A stretch of 64,000 nucleotides of DNA, from assembly GCA_965279075.1 (NCBI GenBank), contig CBDIHI010000007.1, forward strand, positions 186,001 through 250,000, read 5' to 3'. A program made the position numbers and the translations under genes. Every line of letters starts with the position of its first letter. Position 1 is the first letter of the stretch. Shown here piece by piece: positions 9,297 to 17,684 of the stretch. Under the pieces are notes generated by a model. The model saw only the letters and a program-made list of their open reading frames with translations. It was not told the DNA's origin and ran no database searches. Source of the stretch: SZAS-79 sp965279075 (GTDB taxonomy: Bacteria; Pseudomonadota; Gammaproteobacteria; Burkholderiales; SG8-39).

Positions 9297-10640
9297 ATGA
9301 GCAAGGATGTCCCGCACGTTCTCCTCGTCGACGACGACGCCGACCTGCTGCAACTGATCGCGATGCGGCTCGTCTCGACCGGCTATGCCGTGACCGCGGT
9401 CGGGTCCGGCGAGGCGGCGCTGGCGAGCTTCGCGGTGAACCGCCCGGACGCCATCGTGACCGACCTGCGCATGCGGGGCATGGACGGCATGGCGCTGTTC
9501 GACGCGATCCATCGCCAGGCTCCGACGCTCCCGGTGGTGATCCTCACCGCGCACGGGACGATCCCCGAGGCCGTGGCGGCCACGCGCCGCGGCGTCTTCA
9601 GCTTCCTGACCAAGCCCTTCGACAGCAAGGTGCTGACCGAAACCGTGGCCGATGCGCTGCGCCTCGCCCCGGGCGAGGCGGGGGAGCCCGGCGGATGGCG
9701 CTCCGAGATCGTCACGCGTTCCGCCGCCATGGAGCACCTGCTGTCCCAGGCGCAGCTGGTGGCGCAGTCCGATGCGAGCGTCTGCATCTTCGGGCCGAGC
9801 GGGACCGGCAAGGAACTGATCGCGCGCGCACTGCACCGCGCGAGCCGCCGGGCCGGCAAGCCCTTCGTCGCCGTGAACTGCGGCGCGATCCCCGAGGGGC
9901 TGCTCGAGACCGAGCTCTTCGGCCACAAGAAAGGCGCGTTCACCGGCGCCACGCAGGACCGCCGCGGCCTCTTCCAGGCGGCCGAGGGCGGCACGCTGTT
10001 CCTCGACGAGGTCGGCGACATGCCCCCGGCGCTGCAGGTGAAGCTGCTGCGCGCGCTCGAGGACCGCACCGTGCGCGCGGTGGGCGCCAACGAGTCCGTC
10101 CCGGTCGACGTGCGCATCGTCTCGGCCACGCACAGGAAGCTCGAGGACCGCATCGCGTCCGGCGAATTCCGCGAGGACCTCTATTACCGGCTCAACGTCG
10201 TGAAGCTCGTGGTGCCGCCGCTGGCCGAACGCCGCGAGGACATCCCGCTGCTCGCGGGGCACTTCCTCAAGCGCCTCGCCGAGCGCTACCAGAAGCGCGC
10301 GCAGGGGTTTTCGCCGGAGGCGCTGGAGTTGCTGATCGCCGCGCCCTGGCCGGGCAACGTGCGCCAGCTGCTGAACGTCGTGGAGCAGTCGGTCGCGCTC
10401 GCCACCACCGAGGTCGTGCCGGCGTCGCTGGTGCGGCAGGCGATCGACCATGCCGAGAGTTCGCTCACGCCGCTGGACGAGGCCCGCCGCGCGTTCGAGC
10501 GCGACTACCTCGTGCAGCTGCTGAAGCTCACCGCGGGCAACGTGTCGCAGGCGGCAAAGCTCGCGGGGCGCAACCGTACGGAGTTCTACCGGCTGCTGGA
10601 GCGCCACTCGCTCGAGCCTGCGCAGTTCAAGAACAGCTAG
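9297..10640 (+). CDS. glrR: GlrR/QseF sigma-54-dependent response regulator
   Basis: 447-residue enhancer-binding protein, close to E. coli GlrR in length. The receiver domain has the acidic pocket DDD (12-14), phospho-acceptor Asp56 and the SFLTKPFD lysine. The AAA+ domain has Walker A GPSGTGKE (about 166-173), an intact sigma-54 contact loop GAFTGA (about 213-218) and Walker B TLFLDEVGDM. The Fis-type helix-turn-helix near the end reads AGRNRTEFYRLLERHSLEP, very like GlrR. When phosphorylated by GlrK it should bind TGTC-N10-GACA sites and activate sigma-54 RNA polymerase; such sites and a promoter lie directly downstream. Confidence 0.92.
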   Translation: MSKDVPHVLLVDDDADLLQLIAMRLVSTGYAVTAVGSGEAALASFAVNRPDAIVTDLRMRGMDGMALFDAIHRQAPTLPVVILTAHGTIPEAVAATRRGVFSFLTKPFDSKVLTETVADALRLAPGEAGEPGGWRSEIVTRSAAMEHLLSQAQLVAQSDASVCIFGPSGTGKELIARALHRASRRAGKPFVAVNCGAIPEGLLETELFGHKKGAFTGATQDRRGLFQAAEGGTLFLDEVGDMPPALQVKLLRALEDRTVRAVGANESVPVDVRIVSATHRKLEDRIASGEFREDLYYRLNVVKLVVPPLAERREDIPLLAGHFLKRLAERYQKRAQGFSPEALELLIAAPWPGNVRQLLNVVEQSVALATTEVVPASLVRQAIDHAESSLTPLDEARRAFERDYLVQLLKLTAGNVSQAAKLAGRNRTEFYRLLERHSLEPAQFKNS

Positions 10641-10647
10641 ACGAGAA

Positions 10648-10665
10648 GAGGGGCTGCCGCCCCTC
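10648..10665 (+). terminator. Short GC hairpin after glrR
   Basis: A perfect 7-base stem GAGGGGC/GCCCCTC with loop TGCC starts 8 bases after the glrR stop. No U-run follows, so termination may be inefficient. Confidence 0.4.
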
Positions 10666-10695
10666 CTCACGCCTCCCCGCGAACGTCTTTCCTTT

Positions 10696-10713
10696 TGTCG
10701 TCAAGCGGCGACA
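10696..10713. promoter_or_regulatory. GlrR-type upstream activating site 1
   Basis: TGTC (10696-10699), ten bases, GACA (10710-10713): an exact match to the TGTC-N10-GACA motif bound by E. coli GlrR. The dyad extends one base on each side of the gap (TGTCG...CGACA). It lies about 140 bases upstream of the -24 box of the sigma-54 promoter. Confidence 0.72.
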
Positions 10714-10760
10714 GAAAAAAATCCGTCGTTTCAAGGCGTTCCCCGAAGGCCCCGGAATCC

Positions 10761-10778
10761 TGTCGTGCGGCCACGACG
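10761..10778. promoter_or_regulatory. GlrR-type upstream activating site 2
   Basis: TGTC (10761-10764), ten bases, GACG (10775-10778): one mismatch to TGTC-N10-GACA, and containing a perfect inner dyad GTCGTG-N4-CACGAC. Its centre is 65 bases from that of site 1, near six helical turns, placing both on the same DNA face. Confidence 0.6.
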
Positions 10779-10854
10779 GTTCACAGTCTTTTACAACCCT
10801 GGAACTTATTCACGGATCGCACGCAAGTCGTTGCGGCGATTGCGTATTCCGGCA

Positions 10855-10870
10855 TTGGCACGGGGCTTGC
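10855..10870 (+). promoter_or_regulatory. Sigma-54 (-24/-12) promoter
   Basis: TTGGCACGGGGCTTGC, followed by AAA, matches the sigma-54 consensus TGGCACG-N4-TTGC at every defined position, with invariant GG (10857-10858) and GC (10869-10870) ten bases apart. Transcription should start near 10882, about 29 bases before the ATG of the glycine-zipper gene, which has a good AAGGAG site. Confidence 0.85.
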
Positions 10871-10910
10871 AAACAACGGGTGTCGGAACGCAACGGAAAA
10901 GGAGAACAAC

Positions 10911-11453
10911 ATGGAACCGAACAAATCCCATCCCCTGGTGTTGGCCGCCTCGGTGGCGGTGATCGCGTGCTCGGGCCTTGCCGCGGCAGTGCTGACCGGC
11001 GTGCTGCCGAGCGCCGTATCGAAGAACGCCGATTCGCAGGCGGTGATCGCACAGGCGGCACGCGTGCCTGCGCAGGACCGCTACGCGCCGCCCCGCCCCG
11101 TCCCGCGCCGTGCGGCCTGCCCGACCTGCGGCGTGGTCGAGGCCATCCAGCCGGTCGAGGTGCGCGGCGAAGCGAGCGGCCTCGGTGCCGTCGCGGGCGG
11201 CGTGACCGGCGCGGTCGTCGGCAACCAGTTCGGCAACGGTGGCGGCAGGACCGCGATGACGATCCTCGGTGCCGCGGGCGGCGCCTACGCCGGCAACGCG
11301 ATCGAGAAGAACGTGAAGAAGGCCACCTCGTGGCGCGTCACGGTGCGCCTCGACGACGGCTCGTTCCGCACGGTCTCGCTCGCCTCGGCGCCACAGTTCG
11401 CCGCGGGTGCGCACGTGCGGGTCGTAAACGGCTCGAACCTCGAACTGATCTGA
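10911..11453 (+). CDS. Glycine-zipper 2TM-domain envelope protein
   Basis: 180 residues. An N-terminal hydrophobic segment (residues 9-31) is a signal anchor or signal peptide; a Pro/Arg-rich stretch with a CPTC pair (about 69-72) follows; then a glycine zipper (GLGAVAGGVTGAVVGNQFG, about 88-106, continuing GAAGGAYAGNAIE) of the Rick_17kDa/SlyB type, and a C-terminal beta-rich VTVRLDDGSFRTV region. Such proteins sit in the periplasm or outer membrane and are often envelope-stress induced. The start at 10911 has AAGGAG eight bases upstream and lies just after the sigma-54 promoter. It is the first gene of a three-gene operon. Confidence 0.85.
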   Translation: MEPNKSHPLVLAASVAVIACSGLAAAVLTGVLPSAVSKNADSQAVIAQAARVPAQDRYAPPRPVPRRAACPTCGVVEAIQPVEVRGEASGLGAVAGGVTGAVVGNQFGNGGGRTAMTILGAAGGAYAGNAIEKNVKKATSWRVTVRLDDGSFRTVSLASAPQFAAGAHVRVVNGSNLELI

Positions 11454-11464
11454 AGGGTGCGCAA

Positions 11465-11986
11465 ATGAGCATGAACAAGCAGGTGGAAGTCAGTTTCGGC
11501 GGCCCGTCGTTCCAGTCGCGCCGGCTGCCGACGCAACGCGAACGCTTCCTGATGGAGATGGAGCAGGCGCTGCCCTGGGCCAAGCTGCGCGGGCTCGTCG
11601 CGCCTGTCTACGCCGACCCGCGGCGCGTGCGCGGCAACCCGCTCGAGCTGGACCGCATGCTGAGGGTGTACTTCCTGCAGCGCTGGTTCCACCTGTCGGA
11701 TGCCGCCGTGCGCGAAGAATTGCTCGACTCGAGGGCCATGCGCGCCTTCGCCTGCGTTGGCCTCGCGCCGGACCGTGCGCCCGAGGAGATCTCGATCTGC
11801 GGGTTCCGCCAGCTGCTGGAGGAGTTCGGGCTCGGCAACGCGATCGTCGATGCGGCCGAGCGCCACCTCTGGGAGCAGGGCATGGCCGTCTCGCCCGGCG
11901 CGATCGTCGACGCCACGCTGTCCCGGGCCCGTTCCGCGCAGGCCCGCGGGCAGGCCGGGGATGTCCCGAACCCGGTCAGCCACTGA
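11465..11986 (+). CDS. IS5-transposase N-terminal-domain protein (DUF772-like), stand-alone
   Basis: 173 residues matching the N-terminal helical domain of IS5-family transposases (MLRVYFLQRWFHLSDAAVRE, ISICGFRQLLEEFGLG, GAIVDATL). It stops shortly after the first catalytic aspartate, so the rest of the DDE nuclease domain is absent and it cannot transpose. It is nevertheless an undamaged reading frame with normal codon use, 11 bases after the glycine-zipper gene and 10 bases before the next gene, and without visible terminal inverted repeats. Either a decaying fragment or a co-opted DNA-binding domain expressed from the sigma-54 promoter. An alternative start ATG lies at 11471. Confidence 0.7.
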   Translation: MSMNKQVEVSFGGPSFQSRRLPTQRERFLMEMEQALPWAKLRGLVAPVYADPRRVRGNPLELDRMLRVYFLQRWFHLSDAAVREELLDSRAMRAFACVGLAPDRAPEEISICGFRQLLEEFGLGNAIVDAAERHLWEQGMAVSPGAIVDATLSRARSAQARGQAGDVPNPVSH

Positions 11987-11996
11987 GGAGTCCTTC

Positions 11997-12326
11997 ATGC
12001 AGGCAATCAAGCACCGGCACCAGTCGGGCAACCTCCTGCAGGCGACCTGGGGTTTCGCCCTGGTCCTGATGGTCATCGTCGGCATCTGCGGCACGATCTA
12101 CAAACTGCTCGCCCCTTCGGGCTGGATCGCTTCGCTGCTGGGCCGGGGATTCTCCGGCGGGGTGGCCGCCATCGGCCTGGTGATCGTGTTCGGCGTGGTC
12201 GGCTGGGTCGCGCGCACCTGGACCACCACCCGCCAGCAATCGGGCATGGCCGACCTCACGGTTTACGTCTTCGCCGCGGCCGGCGCGCTGTATTCCTTCC
12301 AGTACTGGACGAAAGGGGTCTTCTAG
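11997..12326 (+). CDS. Small inner-membrane protein, unrecognised
   Basis: 109 residues with three likely membrane segments (about residues 15-37, 55-73 and 85-102: ALVLMVIVGICGTIY, GGVAAIGLVIVFGVVGW and VYVFAAAGALYSF). No family was recognised. A GAGGAG ribosome-binding site lies 7 bases upstream of the ATG. It is the last gene before a strong terminator, so it closes the GlrR/sigma-54 operon. Confidence 0.72.
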   Translation: MQAIKHRHQSGNLLQATWGFALVLMVIVGICGTIYKLLAPSGWIASLLGRGFSGGVAAIGLVIVFGVVGWVARTWTTTRQQSGMADLTVYVFAAAGALYSFQYWTKGVF

Positions 12327-12384
12327 CGCGTACCCGCCACGAATCCGGGAAAGCCCGCAGAGGCGCCCGCACAGGTTATCCCCA

Positions 12385-12422
12385 GGGCTCGCCGACCCCC
12401 CCGAAGGCGGGCCCTTTTTTTT
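12385..12422 (+). terminator. Rho-independent terminator
   Basis: Stem GGGCTCGCC (12385-12393)/GGCGGGCCC (12406-12414), nine pairs including one G-U, followed by eight T (12415-12422). It ends the sigma-54 operon and faces the thyA stop codon. Confidence 0.9.
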
Positions 12423-12423
12423 G

Positions 12424-13247
<824 letters not shown>

Positions 13248-13251
<4 letters not shown>

Positions 13252-14498
13252 ATCGCGATATAGGCAAAGAGCTCGCGCGCGGTCTGGAAGCGGTCTGCGG
13301 GCTTCTTCGCGAGCATGCGGTTGACGATCGGCTGGTAGCCGGAGAGCTTGCCGGGCAGTTGCGGCACCGGGCCGTGCACGTGCTGGTAGATGAGTCCCGC
13401 GGCATTTTCGGCGTCGAAGACCCGCTGGCCCAGCAGCATCTCGACGAAGATCACCCCGAGGCTGTACAGGTCCGAGCGCTGGTCCACCGGCAGGCCCATG
13501 CACTGTTCCGGGCTCATGTAGCGCGGCGTGGCGAGCAGTTCGCCGTGCATCGTCAGGCTCGACTCGACGCTGAGGTCCTTGGCGAGGCCGAAGTCCACGA
13601 TCGCCGGGCGCCCGTTCTCGCGGAACAGGATGTTCTGCGGCTTCAGGTCGCGGTGGATGATGCCGTGCGCGTGGATCGCGTCGAGCGCCTTCGCGATCTG
13701 CGAGGTGAGCCGCAGCGCGCCCAGCGCCGTCATCCTCTCCAGCAGCCGCACCTTCAGGTCGCCCCCCGGGAAGTATTCCATCGCGATGAACGGGTGCTCG
13801 CCCGAGAAGCCCTGGTCGAAGATCTTCGCCACGTGCTCGTTCTCGAACGAGGAGATCAGCTTGTGCTCCTGGATGAAGCGTTTCCTGAACACTTCGTCGC
13901 GGCGCAGGGACGGGTCGAGCACCTTCAGCACCAGCTGCAGCCCGTCGCTCTCCCGCTCGGCGAGGTAGACCTTCGCCATGCCGCCTTCGCCGATCTTCCT
14001 CAGGACGCGGTAGCCCGGCACGGCGCGGGTCTCGGCCTTGACCGGCATGCCGATCTTGCGCACGTCGAACTGCGAGGTGCGCAGGAACGCCGGGTCGAGG
14101 CTGGTGATGTCGATCTGCCGGGCCTCGTGTTCGCGCAGCGCGTCCTCCAGCGAACGCACCAGCTGCTCACCGGTCAGGCCGTCCTTGCGCAGGAAATCCG
14201 CCGCGCCGGACTTCATTGCCTTCACGGCGATGTACTCCCCGCCGTGCTCCGTGAACAGCACGACCGGGGGCGCCTTGGGGTCCCTGCGGATCTGCGCGAC
14301 CCAGGCGAGGCCGTCGTCGCCCGCCGGCTCGGTGTCGAGCAGCACCGCGGCGTAGCGGCCCGCGGCGAGCAGGGGTACCGGGTTGCCCTGTGCACGGGGA
14401 TCCCATTCCACGACCTCCGCCTCCGGCCAGCGCCAGCGCAGCATGCCCGACAGGGCCGCGCGGAACGGGCCGGATTCGTCGATGATCAGGAAACGCAT
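13248..14498 (-). CDS. Receiver domain-Ser/Thr protein kinase fusion
   Basis: 416 residues from the ATG at 14498. Residues 1-125 form a CheY-like receiver with acidic pair DE (7-8), likely phospho-acceptor Asp55 (AAVLLDTEPAG) and a conserved lysine (FLRKDGL). Residues from about 165 form a Hanks-type kinase: glycine loop GEGGMAKVYL, invariant lysine in LVLKVLD, catalytic HRDLKPQN (about 282), metal-binding DFGLAK and the SPEQ motif. It therefore joins two-component input to Ser/Thr phosphorylation, probably in the cytoplasm since no membrane segment is seen. Alternative starts are ATG 14537 (429 residues) and TTG 14561. Substrates are unknown. Confidence 0.88.
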
Positions 14499-14550
14499 TG
14501 AGAGGCAGGCGGGCGCGTTGGGGGGCGGTTCGGACATCGGTTTGTCATCG

Positions 14551-14556
14551 ATTGTA
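14551..14556 (-). promoter_or_regulatory. Candidate -10 box of the receiver-kinase/thyA unit
   Basis: TACAAT on the minus strand, five of six matches to the sigma-70 -10 consensus, about 50 bases upstream of the preferred kinase start. No convincing -35 box was found. Confidence 0.35.
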
Positions 14557-14696
14557 GCCAAGGTTGCGCATTCGCACCCGGGATAGCATCATCCACGGCT
14601 TTGGGCCGGCGCCGGAGTGGTTTCAGGACGCGCGGACAAACGGCTTCCCGGCAGCCCGACAAGCGGCGCGGGGCCGGCAACCGAGGGGAATTCCAC

Positions 14697-16208
14697 ATGC
14701 TCAATCTGTTCGGCGGCGGCAAGCCGGACCATCCGATGGCGGATCCGAAAGAGGCCAGGCGCCTGCTCGACGACCTGCCAGCGCACGACCCGGTGAAGGC
14801 GCTGGAGGAACTGGCGCACTGGCTCGAATCGGTTTCCGCGGTCGAGGGCTTCAAGCTCGAGCAGCGCCTGCAGTTGCTGCTGCAGATCGACGATGCCGGC
14901 CAGCCGAGGATGCGCAAGCTCGCGCGCGACTACTTCGCGACCGCGAGGCCATCGAAGGTCCAGGAGAACCGGCTCTGGAAGGGCATGCACGACTACTGGA
15001 ACCAGGCCGGCCGCTCGTTCGGGCAGGCGGTCGACCAGTTCGTCACCGGCGCCAAGGGCGCCGACGCGGCCAAGGCGCAGCTGCCGATCCTGCTGGTGCG
15101 TACGCTGCGCAGCATCGCGCAGCAGATCAAGTGGATGCACATGCGCTACGGCCCGGTCGACCTGTCCGCCTGGGGCGTGTTCAACCGCGTCTACGGGTTC
15201 GCCGAGTTCCGCGGCCTCGCGGGCGCCAGGTGCAGCGTGTATGCGGGCATCCCCGGCGAGTCCTCGCCGCAGCAGGAGTTCCTGAAAGCGGTGGTATTCA
15301 GCGCCAGCTCGCCGGATGCGCTGCTGCCGCTGGAAGCGGACCTCGCCGAGCGGCTGATCGCCGACTTCACCGCCAGGTTCACGCTCGCCGACAAGCCTTC
15401 GGCCGAGACGAGCTATTGGACGGACATCAACCAGAACATGGCCCCGCAGCGCCTCGTGCGCCCGCCGCAGCAGACGCCCACGCTGCGCTGCTTCGGCGCG
15501 TCGGCCGCGCTCGAGGAGGTGCGCGGCTGCATCCAGAAGATCGAGTCGTCGCGGCAGGTGCCCTCGACGCTGGGCCTCGGCGACGCGTACCCGCCGGAGA
15601 CGGTGCTCGAGGTGCTCGAGCATCTCGCGATGTACTGGTCGCACGAGCCCCCCGAGAGGAAGCACCCGCGCCATACGGTGAAGTCGCGGCTGTCGGTCGC
15701 GCACGGGTACGACGGGCTGCTCGGCGTGCTGGGCGAATCCGAGACGCTCGACTTCGAGGCCAAGGCCGTGGAAAGCTGGATCGTCGAGAACGTAAGCGCG
15801 GGCGGTTTCGGCGCCGTGGTCCAGCAGTTGAAAGGGGACTGGCTGAAGGTCGGCGCGCTGATCGCGATGCAGCCGGAGGGCGGCAACAACTGGGTCACCG
15901 GCATCATCCGCCGGGTCAACAAGGTCGGCGCGACGCAGGCGCGCGTGGGCATCCAGTCGCTGTCCAAGTCGCCGACGGCATGCAAGTTCTGGACCGGCGT
16001 CAAGGACGAGACGGGCGTGCTGCTGAAGACCAGCGAGCCCGACAGCGGCGAGGTGCGGATCGTGCTGAAGCCCGGCGTGTTCGTGCCGGGACAGAACCTC
16101 GAGTCCGAGCGCGGCGGGCGCTTCCACGTCTACATGCCGCAGGCGGTCGAGGACCGGGGCGACGACTATGAGATTGCCAGGTTCCGCGAAATGATCCGCG
16201 AGACCTGA
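14697..16208 (+). CDS. Conserved hypothetical protein, possibly PilZ-like C-terminus
   Basis: 503 residues from the ATG at 14697 (GAGGGG nine bases upstream). No signal peptide or membrane helix is evident. The N-terminal 330 residues look mostly helical; the C-terminal part (about 390-500) is beta-rich with repeated basic positions (IIRRVNKVG, VGIQSLSKSP), which could be a PilZ-like c-di-GMP-binding barrel, but the diagnostic RxxxR motif was not established. Proteins starting MLNLFGG...DHPMADPKEA are familiar as unassigned betaproteobacterial proteins. It is divergent from the receiver-kinase gene and convergent with the esterase gene. Confidence 0.75.
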   Translation: MLNLFGGGKPDHPMADPKEARRLLDDLPAHDPVKALEELAHWLESVSAVEGFKLEQRLQLLLQIDDAGQPRMRKLARDYFATARPSKVQENRLWKGMHDYWNQAGRSFGQAVDQFVTGAKGADAAKAQLPILLVRTLRSIAQQIKWMHMRYGPVDLSAWGVFNRVYGFAEFRGLAGARCSVYAGIPGESSPQQEFLKAVVFSASSPDALLPLEADLAERLIADFTARFTLADKPSAETSYWTDINQNMAPQRLVRPPQQTPTLRCFGASAALEEVRGCIQKIESSRQVPSTLGLGDAYPPETVLEVLEHLAMYWSHEPPERKHPRHTVKSRLSVAHGYDGLLGVLGESETLDFEAKAVESWIVENVSAGGFGAVVQQLKGDWLKVGALIAMQPEGGNNWVTGIIRRVNKVGATQARVGIQSLSKSPTACKFWTGVKDETGVLLKTSEPDSGEVRIVLKPGVFVPGQNLESERGGRFHVYMPQAVEDRGDDYEIARFREMIRET

Positions 16209-16212
16209 GTCC

Positions 16213-16881
16213 CTAGGCCAGGACTTTCTGCAGCCAGGCGGAGAGGTCGTCGATCTCCTGGGGGCAGACGGAATGGGGCATGGGGTACTCGTGCCACTCC
16301 AGCGGGTAGCCCAGCGCCTCGAGCATCTTCCTCGACTGCTGCGCGCGGCCGATCGAGATCATCGGGTCGACGCTGCCGTGCGCCATGAAGATCGGCAGGT
16401 CGCGGTTGGGCTTCGCGCGTTCGGCTTCGACCGTGCCGGCGAGCGGCAGGTAGGTCGACAGCGCCATGATCCCCGCGAGCCGCCCGGAATGGCGCAGCCC
16501 CGCCTGGAAGGCGATCGCGCCGCCCTGGGAAAAGCCCGCCAGCACGATCCTCGCCGCGGGGATCCCGCGGGCCTTCTCCTCCCCGATCAGCGACTCGATC
16601 GCCGCCTGGGACGCCCGCAGCCCCTCGCCGTCCTCCCGGCCGCCGCCGATCTCGATGATGTCGTACCAGGCGCGCATTTCCATGCCCATGTTGAGCGTGA
16701 CGGGCCGCACCGGCGCGTGGGGGAAGATGAAGCGAACCTGAAGCGCGGCCGGCAGCCGCAGTTCCGGGACGATGGGCTCGAAATCGTGCCCGTCGGCGCC
16801 CAGGCCGTGCATCCAGATCACCGAGGCCGTGGGCGCGGGGCCGGTCTCGATCTCGATCCGTTCAAGGGGTGTGGTGTCCAT
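16213..16881 (-). CDS. Alpha/beta-hydrolase carboxylesterase (phospholipase/carboxylesterase family)
   Basis: 222 residues, the usual length of bacterial carboxylesterase/acyl-protein-thioesterase-like enzymes. The triad is visible: nucleophile Ser in GFSQGG, Asp in GSVDPM and His in PMPHSV; the oxyanion segment is WMHGLGADGHDF. It should hydrolyse short-chain carboxylic esters in the cytoplasm. The ATG at 16881 is preferred over a longer reading from 16959 because the family begins near this point. A TAGAAT box ends only 7 bases upstream, so the transcript may be nearly leaderless. It is divergent from the tetR-RND operon. Confidence 0.88.
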   Translation of the reverse strand: MDTTPLERIEIETGPAPTASVIWMHGLGADGHDFEPIVPELRLPAALQVRFIFPHAPVRPVTLNMGMEMRAWYDIIEIGGGREDGEGLRASQAAIESLIGEEKARGIPAARIVLAGFSQGGAIAFQAGLRHSGRLAGIMALSTYLPLAGTVEAERAKPNRDLPIFMAHGSVDPMISIGRAQQSRKMLEALGYPLEWHEYPMPHSVCPQEIDDLSAWLQKVLA

Positions 16882-16906
16882 GGGCGGGATTCTAGCCGAA
16901 CCCGGC

Positions 16907-16935
16907 TTGACTGCTGACCGGCGGTCATTTAATCT
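16907..16935 (+). promoter_or_regulatory. Promoter of the tetR-RND operon
   Basis: -35 TTGACT (16907-16912), 17-base spacer, weak -10 TAATCT (16930-16935). A perfect dyad operator occupies the spacer, as expected for repression by a TetR-family protein. Confidence 0.5.
16915..16927. promoter_or_regulatory. TetR-family operator 1 (perfect dyad)
   Basis: TGACCG-G-CGGTCA is a perfect 6-1-6 palindrome between the -35 and -10 boxes of the efflux operon and also upstream of the divergent esterase gene. It is the likely autoregulatory site of the adjacent TetR protein. Confidence 0.65.
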
Positions 16936-16945
16936 CCGAAATAAC

Positions 16946-16958
16946 TGACCCGTAGTCA
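16946..16958. promoter_or_regulatory. TetR-family operator 2 (imperfect dyad)
   Basis: TGACCCGTAGTCA repeats the outer half-sites (TGAC...GTCA) of operator 1. The two centres are 31 bases apart, about three helical turns, and this copy covers the expected transcription start. Confidence 0.55.
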
Positions 16959-17000
16959 TTAAGCCCTCGTCAAGCCGTCCTCAACCCGCCTCCGAGCCCC

Positions 17001-17684
17001 GTGCCCGCCACCCGCCCCGCCGCCCGCTCCCGCACCCGCGCGGTCCTCCCCGAGGACAAGTCCGAGCGCAGGGCCGCGATCCTGCGCGCCGCGACCGACC
17101 TCCTGAAGCAGGCGCCCCAGGGCGCCTTCTCGGTCGAGGCGCTGGCGCGCAGGGCGGGCCTCGCGAAGGGCACGGTCTACCTCTACTTCGGCACGCGCGA
17201 GGAAGTCCTGCTCGCGGTCCACGCCGAGCGCCAGCAGACCATGTTCGACGCGCTGGAGAAGGCGCTCGCCGGCCCCAAGGCCGACATCCGCCTGCTGACC
17301 CGGACGGTGACGCGCTTCGTGCGCGCCCACCCCGAGTTCCTGCCGCTCGCGGCCAACTGCCGCGGCATGCTCGAGACCAACATCGGCGCCGGGGCCGCGC
17401 TCGAATACAAGCAGCGCATCGGCGTGCGGCTTGCGCAGATCGGCGCGCGGCTGGAAGCCCTGTTCCCCGTGCTCGCCCGCGGGCAGGGCGTGGCGCTGCT
17501 GATGGCGAGTTACGCGCTGATGATCGGCCTGTGGCAGATCTCCGACCCGCCCGCGTGCCTCGCGGCGGCGATGGAGCGGCCCGACATGCGCATGTTCAGG
17601 GTGGACCTCGAAAAGCAGCTGGGCGCGGTCCTCGTCAACCTTTGGGAAGGCGCCACCATGCGGCGCAACGGGAGCGGCACATGA
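17001..17684 (+). CDS. TetR/AcrR-family repressor of the RND operon
   Basis: 227 residues with a GTG start. The N-terminal helix-turn-helix is clear (FSVEALARRAGLAKGTVYLY, then FGTREEVLLAV), followed by an all-helical ligand domain. It lies immediately downstream of two matching dyads and overlaps the next gene by 4 bases, so it most likely represses its own operon and releases on binding a pump substrate. The ligand is unknown. Confidence 0.9.
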   Translation: MPATRPAARSRTRAVLPEDKSERRAAILRAATDLLKQAPQGAFSVEALARRAGLAKGTVYLYFGTREEVLLAVHAERQQTMFDALEKALAGPKADIRLLTRTVTRFVRAHPEFLPLAANCRGMLETNIGAGAALEYKQRIGVRLAQIGARLEALFPVLARGQGVALLMASYALMIGLWQISDPPACLAAAMERPDMRMFRVDLEKQLGAVLVNLWEGATMRRNGSGT

